This document shows positions 34,427-43,482 of a stretch of DNA of 64,000 nucleotides, piece after piece. How positions within the stretch are numbered: position 1 is the stretch's first letter; every line of letters begins with the position of its first letter. The notes beneath the pieces were generated by a model. The model did no database searches and was not told the DNA's origin. It saw only the letters and a list, made by a program, of their open reading frames with translations. The position numbers and the translations under genes were made by a program. Source of the stretch: Neptunicoccus cionae (GTDB taxonomy: Bacteria > Pseudomonadota > Alphaproteobacteria > Rhodobacterales > Rhodobacteraceae); NCBI RefSeq assembly GCF_002860325.1, contig NZ_PKOJ01000001.1, positions 806,001 to 870,000 on the forward strand, in the 5' to 3' direction.

Positions 34427-36850
34427 TCATCCGCGCATTCTGGCCATTTCGGGATCGAACAACTGTGTAGTGATCCGTTTCGCGGGGCGCATCTGGCCGA
34501 GGATTTCAATTTCCACCTGAAGGTCGTCTGTGATCCTGTCACTTGGCACAAAACCGAAGGCGACGGATTTCTGCGCATGGTGGGAATAACCGCCCGAGGT
34601 GCAAAAGCCGACGACTTCCCCGTCGAGCCAGATCGGCTCGTAGGCGTTTACATCCGCATCCAGTGCGTCCACCTCAAAGGTGCAGGGTTTGCGAGCGGGA
34701 CCGGCTGCACGTTCGGCCAGTGCTGCCTGTTTGCCAATGAAATCTGTGGCTTTGTCATAGCTGACAAAACGGTCCATGCCGGTTTCGGCGGGGGTGTAGT
34801 CTGGCGAAAATTCCGCGTTCCACGAGCCGAAAAAGCGGTCCAGTCGCAGAGACATCATCGCCCGCATCCCAAAGGGTTTCAGCCCGAGGTCTGCGCCAGC
34901 GGCTGCAAGGGTTTGGTAAAGCGCGCGCTGGTTCTCTGCGTCCACATAAATTTCATACCCAAGGTCTCCGGTATAGCTGACCCTTTGCACTAGCGCATCG
35001 CAGAGGCCAACGGAGAGGTGTTTTGCATCCATGAAACGGAACGCCGTGTTCGAGACATCCTCGCGGGTGCAGCGGGCCAGCAGGTCCCGCGCGTTCGGAC
35101 CGGCGATCTGGAAACCGATCCGGCGGGTCGAGACGTTTTCGACTCGCACATCGCCCGAAAGATGTTGCAGGAACCAGCGCATGTGAATGGATTGCATTCC
35201 GAAGCTCGCCGTCAGTTGAAAGCGGGTTTCCGACAGGCAGGTTACGGTAAAATCCCCGAGCAATTTGCCTTTGTGAGACAGCATCGGCGTCAGGGCGATG
35301 CGCCCCTGTTTCGGGATGCGCCCTGCCATGATCCGGTCAAGCCAGCGGCGGGCATCCTTGCCGGACACGATGTATTTGCCGAAGTTATGGATTTCGTTAA
35401 TGCCAACCGCCTCGCGCACGGCTTTTACCTCTGCGGCGGTGGCATCCCATGCGTTGGATCGCCGGAAGCTTGGCGTTTCAAAACGCGGTTCGCCTTCGGG
35501 CGCGAAGTAGTTGACGACTTCCATCCCGAATTGCGCCCCGAAAACGGCGTTTTGCTGATCCCAGATACCATAGGCTGGCGTGGTCTGGAACGGCCGCCCC
35601 GCGGGAAGTTCTTCGTTCGGGTAGGACACGGAAAAGCGTTTCTGGTAGTTTTCAACCACTTTGGGCCTTGTGTATCCCGGTGTGATCCAGTCCCCGAAGC
35701 GGGCAACGTCCATGGCGTAAACGTCCCTTTCGGTTTCACCCTCCACCATCCATTGCGCCAGCATCAGGCCGACACCGCCGCCTTGGGAAAACCCGGCCAT
35801 AACACCGCAGGCGGACCAGTAGTTGCGCAGTTTAGTGATCGGGCCAACCAGCGGGTTGCCGTCAGGGGCAAAGGTGAAAGGGCCGTGGATCACCGATTTG
35901 ACGCCAGCGGTTTCCAGCACCGGAAAGCGTTTATAGGCAAAGGCGATGCTGTCCTCGATCTTGTCGAAATCATCGGGCAGCAGTTCATGACCGAAATCCC
36001 AGGATGTTCCGTCGACGGCCCAGGGACGGCAGGGTTGTTCGTAAAAGCCGATACACAGGCCACGGCCTTCCTGCCGCAGATAGCTTTCGCCGGAGGGATC
36101 CATCACATGGGGATGCTCTGCGCCGCTGTCGATTATGTCCGAGATCATCGGGATTGTTTCGGTCACAAGATACTGGTGTTCCATCGGGTGCAGCGGCAGA
36201 TAGACCCCTGCCATCGCGCCCACTTCCCGCGCCCAGAGACCGGCGGCATTGACGATATGTTCGGCGTGGATGGTGCCCTTATCCGTCACTACATCCCACG
36301 TTCCGTCGGCCCGTTGGTTGGTTTCGCGCACCATACAATGGGTCTCAATCGTTGCGCCGCCCATGCGTGCAGCTTTGGCGTAAGCGTGTGTAGTGCCTGA
36401 AGGATCAAGATGTCCGTCAAGCGGATCATAGAGCCCGCCGATCACGCCTTTGGTGTTGGTTACAGGGGCAATGCGGGCGATTTCGTCCGGTGTGACGATT
36501 TCGGTTTCAAGCCCCATGTAGCGGTGCTTTGCCCGCTCTGCCAGCAGCATATCCATCCGCTCCGGCGTGTCGGCCAGTGTCACGCCACCTACGTGGTGCA
36601 ACCCGCAGGACATGCCGGTCAACGCCTCCAGTTCCTTGTAAAGCCGGATGGTATAGCCTTGCAGCGCCGCCATATTGGTATCGCCGTTCAGCGTATGAAA
36701 ACCGCCTGCCGCATGCCACGTAGAGCCGGAAGTGAGTTCCGAGCGTTCCAGAAGCATCACATCGGACCAGCCAAGTTTGGTGAGATGATAGAGCACCGAG
36801 CAGCCGACAACGCCGCCGCCGATAACACAGACCCGAGTGGTGGTTTTCAT
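34427..36850 (-). CDS. FAD-dependent demethylating oxidoreductase with GcvT domain (dimethylglycine dehydrogenase-like)
   Basis: An 807-residue fusion. Residues 1-390 are a DAO-type FAD domain: GGGVVG at 11-16 and SGSTWHAAGG with histidine 46 at the place where FAD is covalently bound in dimethylglycine dehydrogenase. A linker (FAO-type) leads to a C-terminal folate-binding GcvT domain (about 430-800), where IHNFGKYIVSGKDARRWLDRI and YTGDLGYEIYVD are typical. It would remove an N-methyl group from dimethylglycine, sarcosine or a relative and pass formaldehyde to tetrahydrofolate. The liv-type transporter upstream on the same strand may import the substrate. Confidence 0.9.
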   Translation of the reverse strand: MKTTTRVCVIGGGVVGCSVLYHLTKLGWSDVMLLERSELTSGSTWHAAGGFHTLNGDTNMAALQGYTIRLYKELEALTGMSCGLHHVGGVTLADTPERMDMLLAERAKHRYMGLETEIVTPDEIARIAPVTNTKGVIGGLYDPLDGHLDPSGTTHAYAKAARMGGATIETHCMVRETNQRADGTWDVVTDKGTIHAEHIVNAAGLWAREVGAMAGVYLPLHPMEHQYLVTETIPMISDIIDSGAEHPHVMDPSGESYLRQEGRGLCIGFYEQPCRPWAVDGTSWDFGHELLPDDFDKIEDSIAFAYKRFPVLETAGVKSVIHGPFTFAPDGNPLVGPITKLRNYWSACGVMAGFSQGGGVGLMLAQWMVEGETERDVYAMDVARFGDWITPGYTRPKVVENYQKRFSVSYPNEELPAGRPFQTTPAYGIWDQQNAVFGAQFGMEVVNYFAPEGEPRFETPSFRRSNAWDATAAEVKAVREAVGINEIHNFGKYIVSGKDARRWLDRIMAGRIPKQGRIALTPMLSHKGKLLGDFTVTCLSETRFQLTASFGMQSIHMRWFLQHLSGDVRVENVSTRRIGFQIAGPNARDLLARCTREDVSNTAFRFMDAKHLSVGLCDALVQRVSYTGDLGYEIYVDAENQRALYQTLAAAGADLGLKPFGMRAMMSLRLDRFFGSWNAEFSPDYTPAETGMDRFVSYDKATDFIGKQAALAERAAGPARKPCTFEVDALDADVNAYEPIWLDGEVVGFCTSGGYSHHAQKSVAFGFVPSDRITDDLQVEIEILGQMRPAKRITTQLFDPEMARMRG

Positions 36851-36990
36851 AATGTGATTCCCGCGCATTGGACGGGATCAGGCTGGACGGGTTTGTCGTA
36901 TTTCGCAAACCGGTTTGCGACAGGTTTTGTCGTGATCGCCAGCGGTGTGCCAGAGGGCCGTGACAGCCCTCTGGCGGCAGGGTATGCCGT

Positions 36991-38376
36991 TTACTTTTCG
37001 GGGATCAACCCGCGCGGGCTGAACCGCAGGACCAGAAGCAGGATAAGCCCCATGGTCATCAGGCGCATATGGGCTGTGGAGTTCAGCAGGTGGATCCGCA
37101 AGGCGCTGTCTTCGGCCATGCCTGATGTGATCGTTTCCATCAGCCACGATCCGATCGGTTCTGCCTGAATCCAGAAGAACCAGACCACAAAACCACCCAG
37201 AACCGCGCCCCAGTTGTTTCCGGAACCGCCTAGGATCACCATGACCCAGATCAGGAAGGTAAAGCGCAGCGGCTGGTAGGCACCGGGGGTCAGTTGCCCG
37301 TCGAGCGTGGTCAGCATCGCGCCTGCAATCCCCACAACGATAGAGCCGAGCACAAATACCTGAAGGTGGCGTGCCACCACGTCCTTGCCCATCGCATTGG
37401 CCGAGACTTCGTTGTCACGGATCGCCCGCATCATGCGTCCCCACGGGGAGTTAAGCGCCCGCTCCGAGAGCCAAAGCACCGCCAACAGTACGATTGTAAA
37501 CAGGACCGCATAGCAGAGTTTGACAAAGACCGAAGAAGACAGCGCCGGATCCTGCCCCAGACGGGTGGCCAGATCCACAAACCATTGGGACTGTTGCAGG
37601 TCGATCTCGTAAGGCACGGGTCGTGGCAGGCCGGAAACGTTTTTGACGCCCCGAGTCAGCCAGTCTTCATGCTTGATGATCGCTACGATGATTTCGGCAA
37701 TGCCAAGCGTTGCAATCGCCAGATAATCCGAGCGCAAGCCAAGGGCTGTTTTGCCGATCACCCATGCGGCTAGTCCGGCAAAGATGCCCCCGACGGGCCA
37801 CGCCAGAATAATCGGCAGTCCCAGCCCGCCGAGATAACCTTCGGAGGCAGGGTTCACATCTTCAATCGCGTCACGGGCCGGACCAAAGAAATAGCGGATC
37901 ACGATCAGACCGATGACGATAATAGCAAACAGAGCCAGATTGCGGGCCATGGACGGGGCCATATTGCGGTAGGTGTATATCGCGGCCATGACCGTGACCA
38001 CGGCCAGAACAAACGACACGAAAATCCCCAAGGCTCCGGCGGCCCAAGCGTCGGCCACAGGATCGGCAGAGATCAGAACGGCAGCAACCCCGCCAAGGGC
38101 GGCAAACCCCATAATCCCCACGTTAAGAAGGCCGGCATAGCCCCACTGGATATTCACCCCGAGCGCCATGATCGAAGAGATCAGGCAAAGGTTCAGCAAC
38201 GCCAGCGCGACGTTCCAGCTCTGGATCATGCCGACAATGACGATCAACAGCGCCATGATCGCAAACAGCGATACATTCCTGATCCGGTCCGGCAGCGGTG
38301 CCATCCCCACCAGACGGGGGGTAAGGGAGACCACCAGAAGAGCAAAACAGGCGAGTCCGAGAAGAGTAACAATCAT
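36991..38376 (-). CDS. livM: Branched-chain amino acid-type ABC transporter permease LivM
   Basis: A 461-residue LivM-type permease with ten or more hydrophobic segments. The core motif NIQWGYAGLLNVGIMGFAALGGVAA is near residue 75, and the EAA-like region is RSDYLAIATLGIAEIIVAIIKHEDW. It ends with the usual LILLLVLRFSPRGLIPEK. It is longer than E. coli LivM because of an internal stretch near residues 130-190. The start overlaps the livH stop by four bases. It is paired with LivH in the inner membrane. Confidence 0.94.
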   Translation of the reverse strand: MIVTLLGLACFALLVVSLTPRLVGMAPLPDRIRNVSLFAIMALLIVIVGMIQSWNVALALLNLCLISSIMALGVNIQWGYAGLLNVGIMGFAALGGVAAVLISADPVADAWAAGALGIFVSFVLAVVTVMAAIYTYRNMAPSMARNLALFAIIVIGLIVIRYFFGPARDAIEDVNPASEGYLGGLGLPIILAWPVGGIFAGLAAWVIGKTALGLRSDYLAIATLGIAEIIVAIIKHEDWLTRGVKNVSGLPRPVPYEIDLQQSQWFVDLATRLGQDPALSSSVFVKLCYAVLFTIVLLAVLWLSERALNSPWGRMMRAIRDNEVSANAMGKDVVARHLQVFVLGSIVVGIAGAMLTTLDGQLTPGAYQPLRFTFLIWVMVILGGSGNNWGAVLGGFVVWFFWIQAEPIGSWLMETITSGMAEDSALRIHLLNSTAHMRLMTMGLILLLVLRFSPRGLIPEK

Positions 38377-39383
38377 ACCGATTTCCCCGCAAAAATACCT
38401 GTGGGACGGAACAGCAGCACCAGCAGAAGGATCATGAAGCTGACCGCGAATTTGTAGTCCGTGGACAATAGTTGCACCAGCGTATCAGGCTCCCAGCTTT
38501 CGGGGACCAGATAGGCGATGAATTTTTTGTAGGCATAGGTGACCATTATTTCCGAAAAGGCGATCACAAATCCCCCTGCAATCGCGCCGATCGGCGAGCC
38601 AAGTCCGCCGACAATCGCCGCTGCAAAGATCGGCAGCAGCAGTTGTAGATAGGTGAAGGGCTTGAAGGATTTATCCAGCCCGTAAAGCGTACCGGCGATG
38701 GTGGCCAGCGTTGCCGCGATGATCCACGCGACCATAACCACCTTGTCAGGGTTGATGCCTGACAGCAGCGCCAGATCTTCGTTATCGGAATAGGCGCGCA
38801 TGGATTTGCCGGTGCGGGTCCGGTTCAGGAACCAGAACAGCGCGATCACCACCAGAATGGCGGTTACGACGGTTATCCCCTGAGAGACTTTGAAGGACAG
38901 GCCTTCTTCCAATCCGGTCATCTGTTTGAAGGTGCGGGCCTTGACGATGAACCGCTCGCCGTCGGCGAACTGCTGGTCGTTCGGGCCGATGATAAACCGG
39001 ACAATGCCGTTGGTTACGAACATCACACCCATAGAGGCGATCAGGAAGATAACCGGCGCGGCCTTTTGACGGCGGTAGAAGCGATAGACGATCCGGTCTG
39101 TTGCCAGTACGAAGCCGATGCAGAACAGGATGCCGAAAGGCAGGGCCAGTAGGGCGGTCGGCAGTGGATCAATGCTGATCCCCATGGACTGGAACCACCA
39201 TGTAAACAGGATCGTGACCATGGCACCAAAGGCCATTGTGTCGCCGTGGGCGAAGTTGGAAAAGCGCAGGATACCGTAAATCAGCGTGACCCCGAGCGCT
39301 CCGAGCGCAAGTTGGGAGCCATAGGCGATTGCGGGCACCAGCACGAAATTCGACAATAGGATAAAGGCGTTCAGGAGTTCCAT
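38373..39383 (-). CDS. livH: Branched-chain amino acid-type ABC transporter permease LivH
   Basis: A 336-residue LivH-type permease. It has LGALGVTLIYGILRFSNFAHGDTMAFGAMVT near residue 27 and GLGSPIGAIAGGFVIAFSEIMV near the C terminus. The start is ATG 39383 (MELLNAFILL), which gives the usual LivH beginning; the frame to 39518 adds an unlikely polar 45 residues. A 97-base gap separates it from livF upstream, and it overlaps livM downstream. Confidence 0.94.
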   Translation of the reverse strand: MELLNAFILLSNFVLVPAIAYGSQLALGALGVTLIYGILRFSNFAHGDTMAFGAMVTILFTWWFQSMGISIDPLPTALLALPFGILFCIGFVLATDRIVYRFYRRQKAAPVIFLIASMGVMFVTNGIVRFIIGPNDQQFADGERFIVKARTFKQMTGLEEGLSFKVSQGITVVTAILVVIALFWFLNRTRTGKSMRAYSDNEDLALLSGINPDKVVMVAWIIAATLATIAGTLYGLDKSFKPFTYLQLLLPIFAAAIVGGLGSPIGAIAGGFVIAFSEIMVTYAYKKFIAYLVPESWEPDTLVQLLSTDYKFAVSFMILLLVLLFRPTGIFAGKSV

Positions 39384-39480
39384 AACAAGGCTTTCTGATG
39401 GCTGGCGGAAGGAACGGGCGTCACCGTGGTTCCGGAAAAGAGAGGGCGATCCGCAGGGCGGGGCGGGAAAGTGCTTTGCA

Positions 39481-40188
39481 TCATCCCCCCAAAAAGCTCT
39501 TGCGGACTTCGGGATCATTCATCAGCGCCTCGCCGGTGTCGGTAAACCGGTTGCGACCCTGAACCAGAACATACCCTTTGTCGGCGATGTTCAGTGCCTG
39601 ACGGGCATTTTGTTCCACCATCAGGATTGAAATTCCGGTGCGGGCTACTTCGATGATACGGTCGAACAATTCGTCCATCACAATCGGAGAGACCCCCGCA
39701 GTGGGTTCATCCAGCATCAGCAGTTTGGGCTGGGTCATCAGGGCACGGCCCACGGCGACCTGCTGGCGTTGCCCGCCGGACAGTTCGCCGGCGTTCTGGC
39801 GGCGCTTTTCCTTCAGGATGGGAAACAGTTCGTAGACTTGTTCCATCGTGCCGTTGATATTGTCACGGCGCAGGAAAGCCCCCATTTCGAGGTTCTCTTC
39901 CACGCTCATGGACGGAAACACGTTGGAGGTCTGGGGCACAAAGGCCATGCCTTTGGCCACACGGTCCTGCGGTGTCAGATGGGTAATATCCTCACCATCC
40001 AGTGTAACGCTGCCTTCACGCAGGTTCAGCATTCCGAAGACGGCTTTCATCGCGGTGGATTTGCCCGCACCGTTGGGTCCGACGATGACGGCGATTTCGC
40101 CCTCTGCGGCCTCAATTGTGCAATCGTGCAGGATGTCCGCGCCGCGGCCATAGCCGCCGGTCATGTTGCTGGCTGAAAGATAGCTCAT
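39481..40188 (-). CDS. livF: ABC transporter ATP-binding protein LivF
   Basis: A 235-residue ATPase of the LivF type: Walker A GPNGAGKST near residue 38, signature LSGGQRQQVAVGRALM near 135, Walker B LLMLDEP near 156, and switch histidine replaced by the usual Q in MVEQNARQAL. It powers the LivH-LivM permease from the cytoplasm. It overlaps the livG stop by four bases, so translation is coupled. Confidence 0.95.
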   Translation of the reverse strand: MSYLSASNMTGGYGRGADILHDCTIEAAEGEIAVIVGPNGAGKSTAMKAVFGMLNLREGSVTLDGEDITHLTPQDRVAKGMAFVPQTSNVFPSMSVEENLEMGAFLRRDNINGTMEQVYELFPILKEKRRQNAGELSGGQRQQVAVGRALMTQPKLLMLDEPTAGVSPIVMDELFDRIIEVARTGISILMVEQNARQALNIADKGYVLVQGRNRFTDTGEALMNDPEVRKSFLGG

Positions 40189-40967
40189 GCGCTCACCTGC
40201 GGCTTGTTCTTCAGGCCGGTGCCGAGATAGGCTTCTATCACCTGCTCGTTGGCCTTGATTTCGTCAATAGTACCTTCGGCGAGCACGGTGCCTTCGGCCA
40301 TAACGATCACCGGATCACACAGGCGACCGATGAAATCCATGTCATGTTCGATCATACAGAAGGTATACCCCCGCTCCTTGTTCAGGCGCAGGATGGCATC
40401 CCCAATGGTGTTGAGCAGTGTACGGTTCACACCGGCGCCCACTTCATCCAGAAAAACGATCTTGGCATCGACCATCATGGTCCGGCCCAGTTCCAGCAGC
40501 TTCTTCTGACCACCTGACAGATTGCCCGCCAGTTCGTCTGCCACATGGGAAATTTCCAGAAATTCGATAACCTCATCCGCTTTCTTGCGGATTTCGGCTT
40601 CCTGACTGCGCACAAGGCCCGGCTTGAACCATGCGTCCCAAAGACGTTCGCCCGCCTGATCGGGGGGAACCATCATCAGGTTCTCGCGCACGGTCATGGT
40701 GGAAAACTCATGGGCGATCTGGAAGGTGCGCAGCAGGCCGCGGTCGAACAGGGAGTGAGGGGGGAGTCCTGTGATGTCCTCTCCGTCCAGCAGAACCCGT
40801 CCGGCGCTGGGTTTGTGAACCCCTGCAATCACGTTAAAGAGTGTGGTTTTGCCCGCGCCATTCGGGCCGATCAGCCCCGTGATGGAGCCTTTGGCGATTT
40901 CGAGCGAGGCGCCGTTTACGGCATAAAAACCGCCAAACCGCTTCGCCAGATTTTCAACTTTGATCAT
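40185..40967 (-). CDS. livG: ABC transporter ATP-binding protein LivG
   Basis: A 260-residue ATPase of the LivG type: Walker A GPNGAGKTT near residue 33, the LivG-specific FQIAHEFSTMTVRENLM near 83, signature LSGGQKKLLELGRTMM near 149, Walker B KIVFLDEVGAGVN near 170, and H-loop MIEHDMDFIGRLCD. It is the first gene after the hairpin that separates it from livK, and is coupled to livF. Confidence 0.95.
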   Translation of the reverse strand: MIKVENLAKRFGGFYAVNGASLEIAKGSITGLIGPNGAGKTTLFNVIAGVHKPSAGRVLLDGEDITGLPPHSLFDRGLLRTFQIAHEFSTMTVRENLMMVPPDQAGERLWDAWFKPGLVRSQEAEIRKKADEVIEFLEISHVADELAGNLSGGQKKLLELGRTMMVDAKIVFLDEVGAGVNRTLLNTIGDAILRLNKERGYTFCMIEHDMDFIGRLCDPVIVMAEGTVLAEGTIDEIKANEQVIEAYLGTGLKNKPQVSA

Positions 40968-40983
40968 GGTGTGTGAGCCGATC

Positions 40984-41020
40984 TAAAAAAAGCAGCCCGC
41001 AAGTGGATTGCGGGCTGCTT
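40984..41020 (-). terminator. Intercistronic terminator or attenuator between livK and livG
   Basis: A 13-bp perfect stem, AAGCAGCCCGCAA with TTGCGGGCTGCTT, and a GTGGA loop. On the minus strand it is followed by TTTTTT. It stands between the binding-protein gene and the rest of the transporter operon, so it should end most transcripts and let some pass. Confidence 0.85.
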
Positions 41021-41038
41021 AAACGTGTCAATGAGCGA

Positions 41039-42226
41039 TTAGCGGAAGCCGACCGTGGACAGTGCGCCGTCCTTGATCTCGATCTCGCGGTAGCTGCCAG
41101 CGCTTTCGCCTGCGCCGATCAGTTCCACGTTGGAACCGCCGACATAGTCAACATCGCCACCGTTTGCGATGATTTCCAGCGCCTTGCCCAGTTCACCCGG
41201 CATGATTTTTTCGCCCGGTGCGTTAGCAACGTCCATGATCTTTTCTTTGTAAACAGAAGGATCGGTGGAATCTGCGGCTTGCATTGCCAGTGCGATCAGG
41301 GCTGCGGCGTCATAGGATTCCGCAACATATGGCGCGGATGCGTCCACATCGGCCATCAGATCGTTCAGCATTGCAGCACCTTCGCTGTCTGTACCCGGAG
41401 CCTGACCGAAAGAGCCGTTCAGGTCTGAGCCGATGGCTTGTGGCAGGCTGTCGCCAACCATACCGTCGGACAGAACGAATGTGTCAAAGGCACCGGAGTC
41501 AAGCGAGCCTTCGATCACGCCTTTACCACCTTGGTCGAGGTAGCCGACAACAACCAGAACATCACCACCGGCAGCCGCAAGCGCGCCAACCTCGGCGGAA
41601 TAGTCAGCCTTGCCGTCTTCGTGCGCGGCAGAGATGGTTACAGTGCCGCCAGCTGCTTCAAAGGAAGACTGGAATGCATCGGCAAGACCTTTGCCGTAGT
41701 CGTTGTTGGTGTAGGTGATCGCAACGGATTTGATATCGCGGTCCATGATCACTTCTGTCATCACCTGACCCTGACGGGCGTCAGACGGGGAAGTGCGGAA
41801 GAAAAGACCGTTGTCTTCAACGTCGGACAGCGCCGGAGATGTCGCGGACGGAGAAATCATGACCATGCCGTTTGCAACAGCAACGTTGGTCAGGATCGCT
41901 GTGGTCACACCGGAACAGTCTGCACCGACAATGCCGGACACACCGTCAGATGTGATCAAGCGTTCTGCGGCTGCACTGGCAGCGGCAGAGTCAACGCAGG
42001 TGCTGTCTGCACGGACCGGCGTGATGGACTTGCCGCCCATGAACTTGCCGGATTCGGACACTTCGGACATCGCCTGTTCCGCACCGGCAGCCATTGCGGG
42101 TGTGAGCGATTCAATCGGGCCGGTGAAGCCGAGGATTACGCCCAGTTTGACGTCCCCGTGGGCTTCGGCGAAGGCGGATCCGGCCAGCGCAACTGTGGCG
42201 GCGGATGCGAGCAGTAGTTTTTTCAT
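41039..42226 (-). CDS. livK: ABC transporter periplasmic substrate-binding protein (LivK family)
   Basis: A 395-residue periplasmic binding protein of the Leu/Ile/Val family. A signal peptide ends at about residue 20 (LAGSAFAEA). The mature protein has VKLGVILGFTGPIESLTPAMAAGAEQA and GVSGIVGADCSGVTTAILTNVAVANGMVMISPSATSPALSD, typical of the ligand cleft. The ligand cannot be read; context (demethylating oxidase, GlxA regulator) favours a methylated amine or betaine as well as amino acids. The ATG at 42226 follows GGGAGAG. It is the first gene of the liv operon. Confidence 0.93.
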   Translation of the reverse strand: MKKLLLASAATVALAGSAFAEAHGDVKLGVILGFTGPIESLTPAMAAGAEQAMSEVSESGKFMGGKSITPVRADSTCVDSAAASAAAERLITSDGVSGIVGADCSGVTTAILTNVAVANGMVMISPSATSPALSDVEDNGLFFRTSPSDARQGQVMTEVIMDRDIKSVAITYTNNDYGKGLADAFQSSFEAAGGTVTISAAHEDGKADYSAEVGALAAAGGDVLVVVGYLDQGGKGVIEGSLDSGAFDTFVLSDGMVGDSLPQAIGSDLNGSFGQAPGTDSEGAAMLNDLMADVDASAPYVAESYDAAALIALAMQAADSTDPSVYKEKIMDVANAPGEKIMPGELGKALEIIANGGDVDYVGGSNVELIGAGESAGSYREIEIKDGALSTVGFR

Positions 42227-42381
42227 GTGTTCTCTCCCTGCATGAATAATAGGCACGAACACTAGTGGCTACGGTGCCAAATGCAAGGGTATCCTTGCTG
42301 TACCAACGGTCAAATGGCACCCTTGTCCCACGCCGATTCTGCCGTAAGTAATATAGTGAAAGCCGAAAAGGGATTTTTGTA

Positions 42382-43482
42382 ATGAAAATGATGTTAATGG
42401 CCGTAATGCTTTGCTTTTCTTCCACTGGTGCGCTGGCGCAAACAGTGGAATCCTCGCTTGGTTCCTTGCAGGTGACACAGCTTGCCAAAGGGTTGGACGA
42501 GCCTTGGGCAGTGGCGATTCTTCCTGACGGGCAGTTTCTGGTGACAGAGCGTAAGGGACGGCTTTGGCTGTTCGACGCGAATGGGGGCAAAACCCGCGTT
42601 TCAGGTGTTCCGAAAGTCTATGCCAAAGGGCAGGGCGGGTTGCTGGACGTGGTGCTTGCACGGGATTTTGAAGACAGCAAAGAGCTGTTTCTGACCTATG
42701 CGAAATCCCAGTCAGGCGGGGCAGGCACCGCGCTGGCGGTGGCGCAATTTGATGCGCAAGCCGCAAAACTTTCAAACTTGCGGGAGTTGTTTGAAATGAA
42801 ACCGGGGAACCGTGGGGGGCGGCATTTTGGATCGCGCGTGGTCGAAGCTGACGATGGTTCACTCTTCGTCACAGTCGGAGAGCGGGGTAACCGTCCGCTG
42901 GCACAGGATCTCTCGATGCACAACGGTTCTGTCATTCGTGTTGCCCGCAGTGGTGGTGTGCCGAAATCAAACCCGTTCACTGGCACCAGCGGGGCCCTGC
43001 CGGAAATCTGGTCCTATGGCCACCGCAATGCACAGGGTGCCGCGCTCGACAGTTCGGGGCAGCTTTGGGTAGTGGAACATGGCGCAAAAGGCGGGGATGA
43101 GGTCAACCGGGTCAAAAAAGGCGCCAATTACGGATGGCCGGTGATTTCCTACGGAGAACATTATTCCGGCGGCAAGATCGGCGAGGGCACCGCAAAGGCA
43201 GGGATGGAGCAACCGGCGTTTTATTGGGACCCATCCATCGCGCCATCGGGAATGATGATCTATTCGGGGCAGATGTTTCCGGAATGGAAAGGCGATATAT
43301 TTGTTGGATCGCTCAAGTTTGACCATATAGCGCGGCTGGACCGCTCCGGCGCGAAACTTTCTGCCGGTGAACAGCTACAGTCCCGCGAAACCGGTCGGGT
43401 GCGGGATATCCGTCAGGCGCCCGACGGATCGATCTGGTTTCTGAGCGTGGATCGCGGCGGGTTGTTCCGGATCAGTCGATAG
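42382..43482 (+). CDS. Secreted PQQ-type sugar dehydrogenase (glucose/sorbosone family)
   Basis: A 366-residue soluble beta-propeller dehydrogenase of the GDH-B/YliI type. The signal peptide is MKMMLMAVMLCFSSTGALA. Conserved parts are GLDEPWAVAILPDGQFLVTERKGRLWL near residue 40, GGRHFGSRV near 135 (with the catalytic histidine region), GHRNAQGAALDSSGQLWVVEHGAKGGDEVN near 210 and NYGWPVISYGEHYSG. It would oxidise aldoses in the periplasm with PQQ. AAAAGGG precedes the ATG. Its 3' end overlaps the convergent regulator gene by 11 bases. Confidence 0.92.
   Translation: MKMMLMAVMLCFSSTGALAQTVESSLGSLQVTQLAKGLDEPWAVAILPDGQFLVTERKGRLWLFDANGGKTRVSGVPKVYAKGQGGLLDVVLARDFEDSKELFLTYAKSQSGGAGTALAVAQFDAQAAKLSNLRELFEMKPGNRGGRHFGSRVVEADDGSLFVTVGERGNRPLAQDLSMHNGSVIRVARSGGVPKSNPFTGTSGALPEIWSYGHRNAQGAALDSSGQLWVVEHGAKGGDEVNRVKKGANYGWPVISYGEHYSGGKIGEGTAKAGMEQPAFYWDPSIAPSGMMIYSGQMFPEWKGDIFVGSLKFDHIARLDRSGAKLSAGEQLQSRETGRVRDIRQAPDGSIWFLSVDRGGLFRISR

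Noticed and set aside
35018-36400. A 460-codon plus-strand frame opposite the DMGDH-like gene
   Set aside because: It is an antisense shadow: His/Gly/Arg-rich product without family motifs, while the minus frame codes a full FAD-GcvT enzyme.
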